Below are positions 8,663-18,069 of a stretch of DNA of 64,000 bases, in pieces. Made by a program: the position numbers and the translations under genes. Position 1 is the first letter of the stretch. Each line of letters starts with the position of its first letter. A model generated the notes under the pieces. The model was given only the letters and a program-made list of their open reading frames with translations, made no database searches and was not told where the DNA came from. This DNA comes from Pseudomonas paeninsulae. GTDB taxonomy: Bacteria; Pseudomonadota; Gammaproteobacteria; Pseudomonadales; Pseudomonadaceae. The DNA is taken from positions 2,344,501 to 2,408,500 of the forward strand of contig NZ_CP141799.1 of the NCBI RefSeq assembly GCF_035621475.1. The letters are read 5' to 3'.

Positions 8663-10045
8663 ATGCTCTCGATCTACAACACGCTGACCAAAAACAAAGA
8701 CGTTTTCAAACCGCTGGTGGACAACCAGGTGCGCATGTACGTGTGCGGCATGACGGTTTACGACTTCTGTCATATCGGTCATGCGCGGGTGATGGTGGCG
8801 TTCGACCTAGTCACCCGCTGGCTGCGCCATCGCGGTTATAAGGTGAATTACGTGCGCAATATCACCGACATCGACGACAAGATCATCAGGCGCGCCCATG
8901 AGAGCGGCGAGCCGTTCGAAGCCCTGGTCGAGCGCATGATCGCCGCCATGCATGAAGACGAAGCGCGGCTCAACGTGCTGCGCCCGGATCAGGAACCGCG
9001 CGCCACCGAGCATATCGCCGGCATGCACCAGATGATCCAGACCCTGATCGACAAGGGCTTCGCCTATGCCCCGGGCAATGGCGACGTGTATTACCGGGTC
9101 GGCAAATTCGTCGGCTACGGCAAGCTGTCACGCAAGAAGATCGAAGACCTGAAAGTCGGTGCGCGCATCGAGGTCGACGAAGCCAAGCAGGACCCGCTGG
9201 ACTTCGTCCTGTGGAAGGGCGTCAAGCCCGGCGAACCGAGCTGGCCGTCGCCCTGGGGCGCGGGCCGTCCGGGCTGGCACATCGAGTGTTCGGTGATGTC
9301 CACCTGCTGCCTGGGCGAGACTTTCGACATTCACGGCGGCGGCCCGGACCTGGTGTTCCCGCACCACGAGAACGAGATCGCGCAGAGCGAGGCGGCCACC
9401 GGCAAGCTGTACGCCAACGCCTGGATGCACGCCGGGGCGGTGCGCGTGGATGGCGAGAAGATGTCCAAGTCGTTGGGCAACTTCTTCACCATTCGCGAGG
9501 TGCTGGAAAAGTACCACCCGGAAGTGGTTCGTTACCTGCTGGTGTCCAGTCACTACCGCAGTCCGATCAACTACTCGGAAGACAGCCTCAAGGAAGCCAA
9601 GGGCGCTCTGGAGCGTTTCTACCACGCACTACGCGGCTTGCCCGAGGTGCCGGCAGCCGGCGGCGAAGCCTTCGTCGAGCGTTTCGGTGCGGCCATGGAC
9701 GATGATTTCAACTCCCCGGAAGCCTGCGCCGTGTTGTTCGAACTTGCGCGTGAGATCAATCGCCTGCGCGAAAGCGATCAGCCGGCGGCTGCCGGTCTGG
9801 CTGCGCGGTTGAAGGAGCTGGCCGGCGTGCTCGGTGTGCTGCAACTGCAGCCGGACGCTTTTCTCCAGGCCGGCGCCGCAGGCAAGGTCGATGCCGCAGA
9901 GGTCGAGACGCTGATCGCCGCGCGGCTGCAAGCCCGCGCCGAGAAGAACTGGGGTGAATCCGACCGTATCCGCGACCAGCTCGCCACCATGGGTGTGGTG
10001 CTGGAAGACGGCAAGGGCGGGACCACCTGGCGCTTAGCGGAATAA
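8663..10045 (+). CDS. cysS: Cysteine-tRNA ligase
   Basis: CysRS charges tRNA-Cys. The 460-residue class I synthetase has the HIGH-type motif CHIGHARVM, zinc ligands (CGMTVYD Cys, [13 protein letters not shown]) and KMSKSLGN. The ATG at 8663 ([10 protein letters not shown]) is preferred to an upstream in-frame GTG because AAGGA lies a few bases before it and the family starts here. Length is normal. An intrinsic terminator follows at 10064. In P. aeruginosa folD follows cysS; here a 9.8-kb block intervenes. Confidence 0.98.
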   Translation: MLSIYNTLTKNKDVFKPLVDNQVRMYVCGMTVYDFCHIGHARVMVAFDLVTRWLRHRGYKVNYVRNITDIDDKIIRRAHESGEPFEALVERMIAAMHEDEARLNVLRPDQEPRATEHIAGMHQMIQTLIDKGFAYAPGNGDVYYRVGKFVGYGKLSRKKIEDLKVGARIEVDEAKQDPLDFVLWKGVKPGEPSWPSPWGAGRPGWHIECSVMSTCCLGETFDIHGGGPDLVFPHHENEIAQSEAATGKLYANAWMHAGAVRVDGEKMSKSLGNFFTIREVLEKYHPEVVRYLLVSSHYRSPINYSEDSLKEAKGALERFYHALRGLPEVPAAGGEAFVERFGAAMDDDFNSPEACAVLFELAREINRLRESDQPAAAGLAARLKELAGVLGVLQLQPDAFLQAGAAGKVDAAEVETLIAARLQARAEKNWGESDRIRDQLATMGVVLEDGKGGTTWRLAE

Positions 10046-10063
10046 TCGTTTGCCAGATTAGAC

Positions 10064-10088
10064 AGGCCGCTTTCGAGCGGCCTTTTTC
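10064..10088 (+). terminator. Intrinsic terminator of cysS
   Basis: AGGCCGCT, a TTCG loop and AGCGGCCT form an 8-bp stem at 10064-10083, followed by TTTTT. It ends 43 bases after the cysS stop. Confidence 0.9.
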
Positions 10089-10469
10089 ATTTTCGCAGGA
10101 TGGCGCGGGGCGCGCAGGTTGAGCTACGCGATAGTCATCCTTCTTCCGGAAAATCACAGCGGGTTTTCCCGGTAAGGGCAATGAAGCGTCTTTTTGTCGC
10201 CCGGGTTCTACGCAAGCGCGATAGACACCCCATACCTTGGCGAGGGTGTGGGTTTCTTGCTGGTCGGGGATGGGTCTGGCGTGCCGCTACCCAGCAACGC
10301 CCTGAATATCTGCGGCTGCTCAAGAGCAGTGCGCTGGCGCTGGCTGGACGCAGGCTTTTGCAGGATCCAGCTGCTGACGCTGCTACATGCGAAGGAGGGG
10401 CTGCCCGTGCGCATGCACACCCTGCCTAGGTCATCACAATGGCTTGCAGCAGGTCACTGGGAGTCAGGC
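10089..10469. other. Stretch without a recognised gene
   Basis: No convincing gene, RNA or repeat is seen between the cysS terminator and the deacetylase stop. Short open frames exist on both strands (for example 10194-10481 on the plus strand, starting at TTG) but have no recognisable domain. The stretch could be the eroded remains of a gene lost when the following block was acquired; this is speculation. Confidence 0.4.
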
Positions 10470-11402
10470 TCAGTTCCATAGCCAATTCCATACGCCAGGC
10501 AGGCGCGCGTACTGCAGCGGGTCGCTCAGGGTGCGCTTCAAGGCTGCGCGTTCGAGGGCCGTACGCTGGTCATAGAAGGGTTTGGCGTCAGTGGCGAGCC
10601 CGACGTCTACGGCTACATCCAGCAGAATCTGCAGGTACTCCTGCATATGCCGCGCGGTGTAAGTGTTGAGGTCATGGAAGGTCACGACCACCGGGATTAC
10701 CCCATCCACCACTGGCATGCGGTCGGTGTGGATCTGTGTCGCTATCAGTGCGAGTTGGTCGCGCAGGTTGCTGCGTCGGCGCAGGCTGCCGTTGATGCCC
10801 CAGGTCTTGCCGTCGTTGGCGCTCAGGTCGGTCAGCAGCAAATGCAGGCCATGCGCCTGGTAGGCGGCAAAGGTGCGCTGGTTATAGTTCCAGAACGGCG
10901 GCCGGACCAAGCGCGGTGGTTTGCCACTGACGGCGCTGAGGTCGGCCACGCCATCGCGTAGCGACTGTTCCAGTTCGGCCGGGCTGAGGAAACGGTGATT
11001 GGAATGCCTAGGTGTGGCGGTGTGAAAACCCAGCAAGTGACCGTCTTTCTGCTGGCGGCGCAGCAATGCCTGCCCTTGAGCGCTGCCGCCAGCGTAGGGC
11101 GCGCGCGTCTGGATAAAGAACAGCGCCTTGATTCCGGGCTGGATGGGGTTGTCTGCCAGGGCGTCGAGAATCTGTCGGGTCGGGTTGAGCCCCAGGCTGC
11201 TACTCGGGCCGTCGTCGAAGCTAAGTAAAAAGCGTATCGGCGCAATCTCGGGTGATGGCTGGGGAGGCGGCGCGCTGACGCAGGCACTCAACAGAACCAG
11301 GGCCGTTATCGCCCAGCCCCATGTACGTGGCTTTCGTGGGGCTCGGCAAAATGATGCCGATGCTCGTAAAGCGGCGACTGCTGGGCGCAATGGGAAACTC
11401 AT
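10470..11402 (-). CDS. Polysaccharide deacetylase (NodB-like) lipoprotein
   Basis: A 310-residue predicted lipoprotein: a basic N-terminus, a hydrophobic stretch and the lipobox LLSAC near residue 40, then a NodB homology domain (carbohydrate esterase 4). Motif 1 is SFDDGP (two Asp), motif 3 RPPFWNY, motif 4 LLTDLSANDG and motif 5 VTFHDLN. Motif 2, normally H-(S/T)-x-x-H-P, reads HTATPRH, so the second metal histidine is replaced by proline at its usual place, with another His two residues later. Substrate is unknown (an N-acetylated cell-surface glycan would be typical). The start at 11402 is chosen because the upstream extension adds no fold, though its ribosome site is weak. Confidence 0.78.
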   Translation of the reverse strand: MSFPLRPAVAALRASASFCRAPRKPRTWGWAITALVLLSACVSAPPPQPSPEIAPIRFLLSFDDGPSSSLGLNPTRQILDALADNPIQPGIKALFFIQTRAPYAGGSAQGQALLRRQQKDGHLLGFHTATPRHSNHRFLSPAELEQSLRDGVADLSAVSGKPPRLVRPPFWNYNQRTFAAYQAHGLHLLLTDLSANDGKTWGINGSLRRRSNLRDQLALIATQIHTDRMPVVDGVIPVVVTFHDLNTYTARHMQEYLQILLDVAVDVGLATDAKPFYDQRTALERAALKRTLSDPLQYARLPGVWNWLWN

Positions 11403-11672
11403 CGGGTTGTTTGACTCGTGAAGGCCGGGGGCGAAGGGTACAGCAGCCGGGGTGGTTCGGGGCTTTACTGTGGATGCCGGCAAGTGCCGGCTAACGGCGC
11501 GAGATGGAGGGTGAGCAAACGGCGCTGCTCGATTGTTGGCGACTATGCCCGTATCGACACCCTTTGGCGATTTTCAGTTCAATTTGTCCACTATTTGCCA
11601 CAAGAACTCGCCTACTGTCGGTGTTGAGCCTGTGACAACGTTGCCGTGTAAGGGGCGATCAATGACAGCGCT

Positions 11673-13529
11673 TTAAAGCTTCAGTCCCTGCTCCCTCAAC
11701 CGCTTATACAGCGTATTGCGGCTCACGCCCAAGCGCCTCGCCAGGTGCGAAATATTGCCGCCGCAGGCCTGAAACTGGCTGGCCAGGTCATCATCACAGG
11801 CGGCCAATAGCCCCGGTTGCTCACTTGCCGATGTCCCCTCATCGATGTCCTGCAAGTCGGCAAAAAAATCATCAGGTAGATGCTCCGGTCGAATCGGCTG
11901 GTCATCGGCCATGGCCAGGGCGATTTGCAGCACGCTGCTGAGTTGGCGCAGGTTACCCGGCCAGGGGTGGCGTTCGAACAGTTCCATCACCTCAGGGCTG
12001 GGCCTGGCCCATTGCTGGGGTTCGCGGTGGTATTCCCAGATGCGTTGCACCATGGCGGCTTTGTCGGTGCGTTCGCGCAGTGGTGGCAGCTCCAGGTTGA
12101 GGCCGCTGATGCGGTAGTAGAGGTCTTGGCGGAATAGGCCGGTGTCGACGTCCTGGCGCAGCGAGCGGTTGGTTGCGGAGATCAGGCGGATGTCCACCGG
12201 GTAGAGTTCGCTGCTGCCTAGCGGTTGCACGCAGCGTTCTTGCAATACCCTGAGCAAGCGGGCTTGCACCCGCAGTGGCATGTCGCCGATTTCATCGAGA
12301 AACAGGGTGCCTTGATGGGCCTTGCGGATCAGGCCGACGCTGCCTTTCTGGTTGGCGCCGGTGAAGGCGCCTTTTTCGTAGCCAAACAGTTCGGACTCCA
12401 CCAGCTCGGCGGGAATGGCCGCGCAATTGACCGCGATCAACGCATGCTTGGCGCGGGAGCTGGCGTGGTGCAGGGCTTTGACGAAAACTTCCTTACCGAC
12501 GCCGGTTTCGCCATGCACCAGAATCGGGATGTCTTTTTCCAGCAGGCGTTCGGCCTGGCGTACGGCTTTATCGACGCGTGGGTCGCCGAGGTTGATCGAG
12601 GCCAGGGTAAAGCCTTTGCTGCCGTCTTCAGGCTCGCTGGGCTGACGGAAATCCCTGGCCTGGATCGGCGCAGGTTGCTGCGGGCGTTTGACCTGAGCGT
12701 GAAAGCGGAAACGGCCACCGGCGCGCAGGCAAAAGGGCAGGGCTTCGGGCTGGTTGAACAGGTGTAGCAGGGGCACGTCGAACAGACTTTCGATATTTAC
12801 CCGCGCCAGACTGACGCCGAGCAGGCTGTCGGCGCGGCGGTTGGCCGACACCACCTGGCCCTGGTCATCGAAGATCAGTAGCCCAGCCCAGGGGCTTTCC
12901 AGGTTGTCCAGGCTGGTGTTGAACGTCAGTTGAAAGTAGCGCTGCTGGAACAGGTTGAGGATCAGGCGGTTTTCCACCGACTGGCTCATCATCTTGACCA
13001 TTCCCAGGGTATGGGAGGGCGGCAGGTAGCTGTCGCTGGAAACGTCCAGTACCGCAATCATTTGCCGTTGCTCGTCGAAAATCGGCGAGGCCGAGCCGGT
13101 CATGAAACGGTTGACCTTGAGGAAGTGCTCATCGTGCTGGATATGCACCGGTTGCGCGCAGTTCAAGGCGGTGCCTATGGCATTGGTGCCGGTGTAGCGC
13201 TCCAGCCAGCTGGCCCCGGCGACGAAACCGGGTGCGCGGCTGGGCTCGATAAAGCGCTGGTCGCCCCAGGACTGCAGCACCTGGCCCTGATTGTCGGCGA
13301 GCATGATCAGGCAATTGGAATTGGCGAGGATGTTGCCGTAGTAGGGCAGCACTTCTTTATGGGTGGTATGCACCAGCGCGTGCTGACTTTCCAGCAGGGC
13401 AGAGACTTCGCCGGGGCTGGGCTGAGTGAAGATGGGTGTGCTCTGGTGCGTCAGGCCGAAGTCGCGGCAACGCGACCAGGAGTCCTGAATGATGGTCTCG
13501 TGGGGCAGGACACTGGCAGCTTCAGCCAT
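11673..13529 (-). CDS. AcoR-like sigma-54-dependent activator (GAF-AAA+-Fis)
   Basis: A 618-residue bacterial enhancer-binding protein. Residues about 75-200 form a GAF-type sensory region, about 205-265 a PAS-like segment, about 310-540 the AAA+ domain with Walker A GETGVGKE (340-347), GAFTGA (387-392, sigma-54 contact) and Walker B TLFLDEIG (408-415), and the end a Fis-type helix-turn-helix (HLARRLGVSRNTLYKRLREQ). There is no receiver domain, so it probably senses a small molecule directly, as AcoR does. It is divergent from the ABC operon at 13805, whose promoter is of the -24/-12 type, making that operon its evident target. Confidence 0.9.
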   Translation of the reverse strand: MAEAASVLPHETIIQDSWSRCRDFGLTHQSTPIFTQPSPGEVSALLESQHALVHTTHKEVLPYYGNILANSNCLIMLADNQGQVLQSWGDQRFIEPSRAPGFVAGASWLERYTGTNAIGTALNCAQPVHIQHDEHFLKVNRFMTGSASPIFDEQRQMIAVLDVSSDSYLPPSHTLGMVKMMSQSVENRLILNLFQQRYFQLTFNTSLDNLESPWAGLLIFDDQGQVVSANRRADSLLGVSLARVNIESLFDVPLLHLFNQPEALPFCLRAGGRFRFHAQVKRPQQPAPIQARDFRQPSEPEDGSKGFTLASINLGDPRVDKAVRQAERLLEKDIPILVHGETGVGKEVFVKALHHASSRAKHALIAVNCAAIPAELVESELFGYEKGAFTGANQKGSVGLIRKAHQGTLFLDEIGDMPLRVQARLLRVLQERCVQPLGSSELYPVDIRLISATNRSLRQDVDTGLFRQDLYYRISGLNLELPPLRERTDKAAMVQRIWEYHREPQQWARPSPEVMELFERHPWPGNLRQLSSVLQIALAMADDQPIRPEHLPDDFFADLQDIDEGTSASEQPGLLAACDDDLASQFQACGGNISHLARRLGVSRNTLYKRLREQGLKL

Positions 13530-13604
13530 AACGAAGGTCTCGCAGTGGGTCTTGTTTTTATCGGATTTCGGTCTGCGCCGAGGTGCATTCAGTGTCGCCT
13601 ATGG

Positions 13605-13668
13605 CTGTTCAAAGTCAACGCTTCGACTGTTCAATTGTTCATGATCGACTGTTCAATATTGTTCACCT
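13605..13668 (+). promoter_or_regulatory. Three 22-bp-spaced repeats, candidate enhancer (UAS)
   Basis: CTGTTCAA occurs at 13605-13612, 13627-13634 and 13649-13656, exactly 22 bases apart. The last two copies share CGACTGTTCAAT and are each followed by a further TTGTTCA. Equal spacing of two helical turns puts the sites on one face of the DNA. They lie 86-137 bases upstream of the -24 element, as expected for an enhancer bound by the divergent sigma-54 activator. Confidence 0.65.
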
Positions 13669-13709
13669 GGAAAATATTACCCGAGGAAATATTAAGATAA
13701 TCCTATGTA

Positions 13710-13722
13710 AATCAATTGCATA
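13710..13722 (+). promoter_or_regulatory. Possible IHF site
   Basis: AATCAATTGCATA matches the IHF core WATCAA-N4-TTR with one mismatch. It lies in an AT-rich stretch between the enhancer repeats and the -24 element, where a bend would help the activator reach the polymerase. A weak call on one motif. Confidence 0.35.
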
Positions 13723-13738
13723 TATGACTTTGTAGGCG

Positions 13739-13756
13739 CTTGGCACGGAACTCGCT
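13739..13756 (+). promoter_or_regulatory. Sigma-54 promoter of the ABC importer operon
   Basis: TTGGCACGGAACTCGCT fits the -24/-12 consensus TTGGCACG-N4-TTGCT with one mismatch. The invariant GG (13742-13743) and GC (13754-13755) are separated by the required 10 bases. Start of transcription is expected near 13767, giving a leader of about 38 bases with AGGA before the ATG at 13805. Confidence 0.85.
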
Positions 13757-13804
13757 TTGTCACTGGGCAGCTAGAACGCAAATAACAAGAAAATAGGACG
13801 GCCC

Positions 13805-14899
13805 ATGTCACTTACGCTTGAGAATGTCACGCGTATCGTCGATCAGCAGGTGCACATCGACGATGTATGCCTGAGCTTCGAACCCGGTTCCTTCAATGTG
13901 TTGCTCGGCCGCACCCTATCCGGCAAGACCAGCCTGATGCGTTTGATGGCGGGCCTGGACAAGCCGAGCAGCGGGCGCATCCTGATGAATGGCGCGGACA
14001 TGACCAATGTCTCGGTGCGCCAGCGCAACGTGTCGATGGTCTACCAGCAGTTCATCAATTACCCGACCCTGACGGTGTTCGAGAATATCGCCTCGCCGCT
14101 GCGCCAAGCCGGGGTGAGCAAAGCCGAGATTCTCGAAAAAGTGCATGCCACGGCGAAGATGCTGCGCATCGAGGCCTTGCTCCAGCGCCACCCGCTGGAA
14201 CTGTCCGGCGGCCAGCAGCAGCGTACGGCCATGGCTCGCGCCTTGGTCAAGGATGCTTCGCTGATTCTGTTCGACGAACCGCTGGTCAACCTCGACTACA
14301 AGCTGCGCGAAGAGCTGCGCCAGGAGATGCGTGAGCTGTTCGAAGCGCGGCATACCATCGCCATCTATGCCACCACCGAACCGAACGAGGCCCTGGCCCT
14401 GGGCGGCACCACCACCATCCTGCACGAGGGGCGGGTGGTGCAAAGCGGCAAGGCCGCCGAGGTCTACCACCAGCCGCAGACTGTGCTGGCCGCCGAGCTG
14501 TTCTCGGAGCCGGCGATCAACCTGATGCCAGGACGCATCAGTGGCACTGAAGTGAGCTTCGCCGACGCTGTGCATTTTCCGCTCAACTCCGATTTGCAAA
14601 GCATCGCCGAAGGCGAATACCGCTTCGGCGTGCGCCCCAGCCATATCGGCCTGGTGCCGTCCAACGACGACGATCTGGAATTGGCCGTGACCGTCGAACT
14701 GGCGGAAATCAGCGGCTCGGAAACCTTCTTGCATGTGCGTAATGAGCAGTTCGTGCTGGTGCTGCACCTGCCGGGCGTACACGAGTACGCCGTCGATACG
14801 CCGATCCTCATCTATATCCCGACCCATAAACTGTTCGTCTTCGAGGCCAATGGCCGGTTGATCCAGGCGCCGAGCCGCCGTTTAGCGAGGACTGCCTGA
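13805..14899 (+). CDS. glpS: Glycerol-type ABC importer, ATP-binding subunit 1 (GlpS-like)
   Basis: A 364-residue nucleotide-binding subunit with a C-terminal TOBE-like domain, of the carbohydrate-importer (MalK-like) class. Walker A GRTLSGKT (35-42), Q-loop YQQF, an intact signature LSGGQQQR (133-140) and Walker B LILFDEP (153-159) are seen. The H-loop histidine is missing: the usual VTHDQ reads ATTEP (189-193). Its partner at 14899 has the opposite defect. The name follows the rhizobial glpSTPQUV glycerol transporter, recognised through the DUF2160 gene in the operon; the substrate is inferred. First gene after the sigma-54 promoter; its stop overlaps the next ATG by one base. Confidence 0.8.
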   Translation: MSLTLENVTRIVDQQVHIDDVCLSFEPGSFNVLLGRTLSGKTSLMRLMAGLDKPSSGRILMNGADMTNVSVRQRNVSMVYQQFINYPTLTVFENIASPLRQAGVSKAEILEKVHATAKMLRIEALLQRHPLELSGGQQQRTAMARALVKDASLILFDEPLVNLDYKLREELRQEMRELFEARHTIAIYATTEPNEALALGGTTTILHEGRVVQSGKAAEVYHQPQTVLAAELFSEPAINLMPGRISGTEVSFADAVHFPLNSDLQSIAEGEYRFGVRPSHIGLVPSNDDDLELAVTVELAEISGSETFLHVRNEQFVLVLHLPGVHEYAVDTPILIYIPTHKLFVFEANGRLIQAPSRRLARTA

Positions 14900-16028
14900 T
14901 GGCTGAGATACGTTTGCACAACCTGGCTCATAGCTACAGCCACGAGCCCAAGAGTGCGGCTGACTATGCGATCCGCGAGATGAACCATGTCTGGGAGCAG
15001 GGCGGTGCTTATGCCTTGCTCGGGCCGTCCGGCTGCGGCAAGTCGACCCTGCTCAATATCATCTCCGGTTTGCTCAGCCCCTCCCACGGCGAGGTGCAGT
15101 TCGACGGCAAGGTGGTCAACCATCTGCATCCCGAGCAGCGCAATATCGCCCAGGTTTTCCAGTTTCCGGTGGTTTACGACACCATGACGGTGTTCGACAA
15201 CCTGGCCTTCCCGTTGCGTAACCAGGGCATGCATAAGGCCAAGATTCTGGCCAAGGTCAACGAAATCGCCGAGGTGTTGGATCTGCATCCACTGCTGCAC
15301 AAGCGAGCGAGCAACCTGACCGCCGACGAGAAGCAGAAGGTATCCATGGGCCGCGGCCTGGTGCGCGATGACGTCTCGGCGATTCTCTTCGACGAACCGC
15401 TGACGGTGATCGACCCACACCTGAAGTGGAAACTACGGCGCAAGCTCAAGCAGATCCACGAGCAGTTCAATATCACCATGGTCTACGTCACCCATGATCA
15501 GTTGGAGGCCTCGACCTTCGCCGACAAGATCGCGGTGATGTACGGCGGCCAGATCGTCCAGTTTGGCACTCCGCGCGAGCTATTCGAGCGGCCCAGCCAC
15601 ACCTTCGTCGGCTATTTCATCGGCAGCCCGGGGATGAACCTGATCGAGGTCAGTCGTTGCGAGGGCGGTGTGCGTTTCGCCGATACCGTGCTGCCCTTGT
15701 CGCCAGCGCTGACTCAACGCCTTGACGAACTGGACTGGAGCAGCCTGAAAGTCGGCATTCGCCCCGAGTTCGTGCATGTCTGGGAAGGCCCGAACGAAGA
15801 CGCGCTGTGCGGTGAGGTGGTACATCTCGAAGATCTGGGTACCTATAAAATCCTCACCCTGCGCCTGGACGGACAGCTGCTCAAAGTGCGCCTGCAGGAG
15901 GATCAGCCGGTGCCGCAACAGCAGGTCTATCTGAGCTTTCCAGCGCAGTGGCTGATGCTCTATGCCGACGAATACCTGGTGCAAGAGCTGCCAACGCAAG
16001 CTCGCTCGCAATCAGTGGAGGTGCAGCC

Positions 16029-16032
<4 letters not shown>
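14899..16032 (+). CDS. glpT: Glycerol-type ABC importer, ATP-binding subunit 2 (GlpT-like)
   Basis: A 377-residue MalK-like subunit with TOBE domain. Walker A GPSGCGKS (42-49), Q-loop VFQF, Walker B AILFDEP (161-167) and H-loop VTHDQ (H199) are intact, but the ABC signature LSGGQ is replaced by LTADEKQ (about 140-146). Pairing with the subunit at 13805 would give one consensus ATP site (Walker motifs and His of this subunit, signature of the other) and one degenerate site. It overlaps the upstream gene by 1 base and the downstream permease by 4 bases, so the two ATPases and the permease should be made together. Not the phosphate antiporter also called GlpT. Confidence 0.8.
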
Positions 16033-16892
<860 letters not shown>

Positions 16893-16900
16893 GGCCAACC

Positions 16901-17701
16901 ATGACCCTACGAAAAAAAGTGGTGCTGGGGCTGTATATCCTGTTCCTGCTGGTGCCCATCTATTGGCTGCTGAACATGTCGTTCAAGAGCAACACCGAGA
17001 TTCTCGGTGGCCTGAGCATGTGGCCGCACAGCTTCACCCTGGCTAACTACAAGGTGATTTTCACCGACCCCAGTTGGTATGAGGGCTACCTCAACTCGCT
17101 GTACTACGTGACCTTGAATACGCTGATATCCCTGACGGTGGCGCTGCCGGCGGCTTATGCCTTCTCGCGCTACCGCTTCCTCGGCGATAAGCACCTGTTC
17201 TTCTGGCTGTTGACCAACCGCATGGCGCCACCGGCAGTTTTTCTGCTGCCGTTCTTCCAGCTGTACTCCTCGATTGGCCTGTTCGATACCCATATCGCCG
17301 TGGCCCTGGCGCACTGCCTGTTCAACGTACCGCTGGCGGTGTGGATTCTCGAAGGCTTTATGTCCGGGGTGCCGAAGGAGATCGACGAAACGGCCTATAT
17401 CGACGGCTACAGCTTCCCGAAATTCTTCGTCAAGATATTTATCCCGTTGATTGGCTCTGGCATCGGTGTCACCGCGTTCTTCTGCTTCATGTTCTCTTGG
17501 GTCGAGCTGTTGCTGGCACGCACCCTGACCTCGGTGAACGCCAAACCCATAGCCGCGGTGATGACCCGCACAGTCTCGGCTTCCGGTATCGATTGGGGGG
17601 TGCTGGCGGCTGCCGGTGTGTTGACTATCCTGCCGGGGATGCTGGTGATCTGGTTCGTTCGCAACCACGTGGCCAAGGGCTTTGCCCTGGGCCGGGTCTA
17701 A
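16901..17701 (+). CDS. glpQ: Glycerol-type ABC importer permease 2 (GlpQ-like)
   Basis: A 266-residue permease of the MalG/UgpE class with about six membrane segments. The N-terminal segment (VVLGLYILFLLVPIYWLL) is followed by a periplasmic loop, and the EAA loop reads EIDETAYIDGYSFPKFFVKIFIPL-like (positions about 165-188). It would form the heterodimeric channel with the permease at 16029. Not the glycerophosphodiester phosphodiesterase that shares the symbol. A 12-base gap with ribosome site AGGAG leads to the DUF2160 gene. Confidence 0.85.
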   Translation: MTLRKKVVLGLYILFLLVPIYWLLNMSFKSNTEILGGLSMWPHSFTLANYKVIFTDPSWYEGYLNSLYYVTLNTLISLTVALPAAYAFSRYRFLGDKHLFFWLLTNRMAPPAVFLLPFFQLYSSIGLFDTHIAVALAHCLFNVPLAVWILEGFMSGVPKEIDETAYIDGYSFPKFFVKIFIPLIGSGIGVTAFFCFMFSWVELLLARTLTSVNAKPIAAVMTRTVSASGIDWGVLAAAGVLTILPGMLVIWFVRNHVAKGFALGRV

Positions 17702-17713
17702 GGAGCAAAAATT

Positions 17714-17986
17714 ATGGATTGGATGGCTTGGACTCTGCCCACCGCATTGTTCTTCGGCACTATCGCCGCGATTCTGGCAGGGATGACGGCGTGGGAACTG
17801 CGCTCCCCTTGTATTGAGCGCAAAGGCTTCTTGCCGATCAGTACTACCCGTGGTGATCGGCTGTTTATCGGTCTGCTGGGAAGCGCCTACCTGCATCTGC
17901 TGGTGGTGGGCACGACCGATTGGAGTGTGTGGATAGCCTCGGTGCTGTCCTTATTCTTGCTGTTTGCAGTGATGCGTTGGGGCTAA
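17714..17986 (+). CDS. glpU: Small DUF2160 membrane protein (GlpU-like)
   Basis: A 90-residue protein with three hydrophobic segments (about 5-24, 48-66 and 69-88) and a polar loop SPCIERKGFLPISTTRGDR. This is the DUF2160 family, found between the permease and binding-protein genes of glycerol-type ABC operons. Its job is not established to my knowledge; an accessory subunit of the transporter is likely from position. It is the main reason for assigning this operon to the GlpSTPQUV type. The ribosome site AGGAG sits just before the ATG. Confidence 0.8.
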   Translation: MDWMAWTLPTALFFGTIAAILAGMTAWELRSPCIERKGFLPISTTRGDRLFIGLLGSAYLHLLVVGTTDWSVWIASVLSLFLLFAVMRWG

Positions 17987-18069
17987 GCCGGGTTGCTGTC
18001 GGTCACGACCGCTGGACTCGTGACCTGTAACCGACTTACCTCGCCCAAAAACCTGAGATGGAGGTCTCT

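Noticed and set aside
10194..10481. Open frame of 95 codons in the gap after cysS
   Set aside because: It starts at TTG without a ribosome site, has no domain and overlaps the deacetylase stop; listed only as part of the gene-free stretch.
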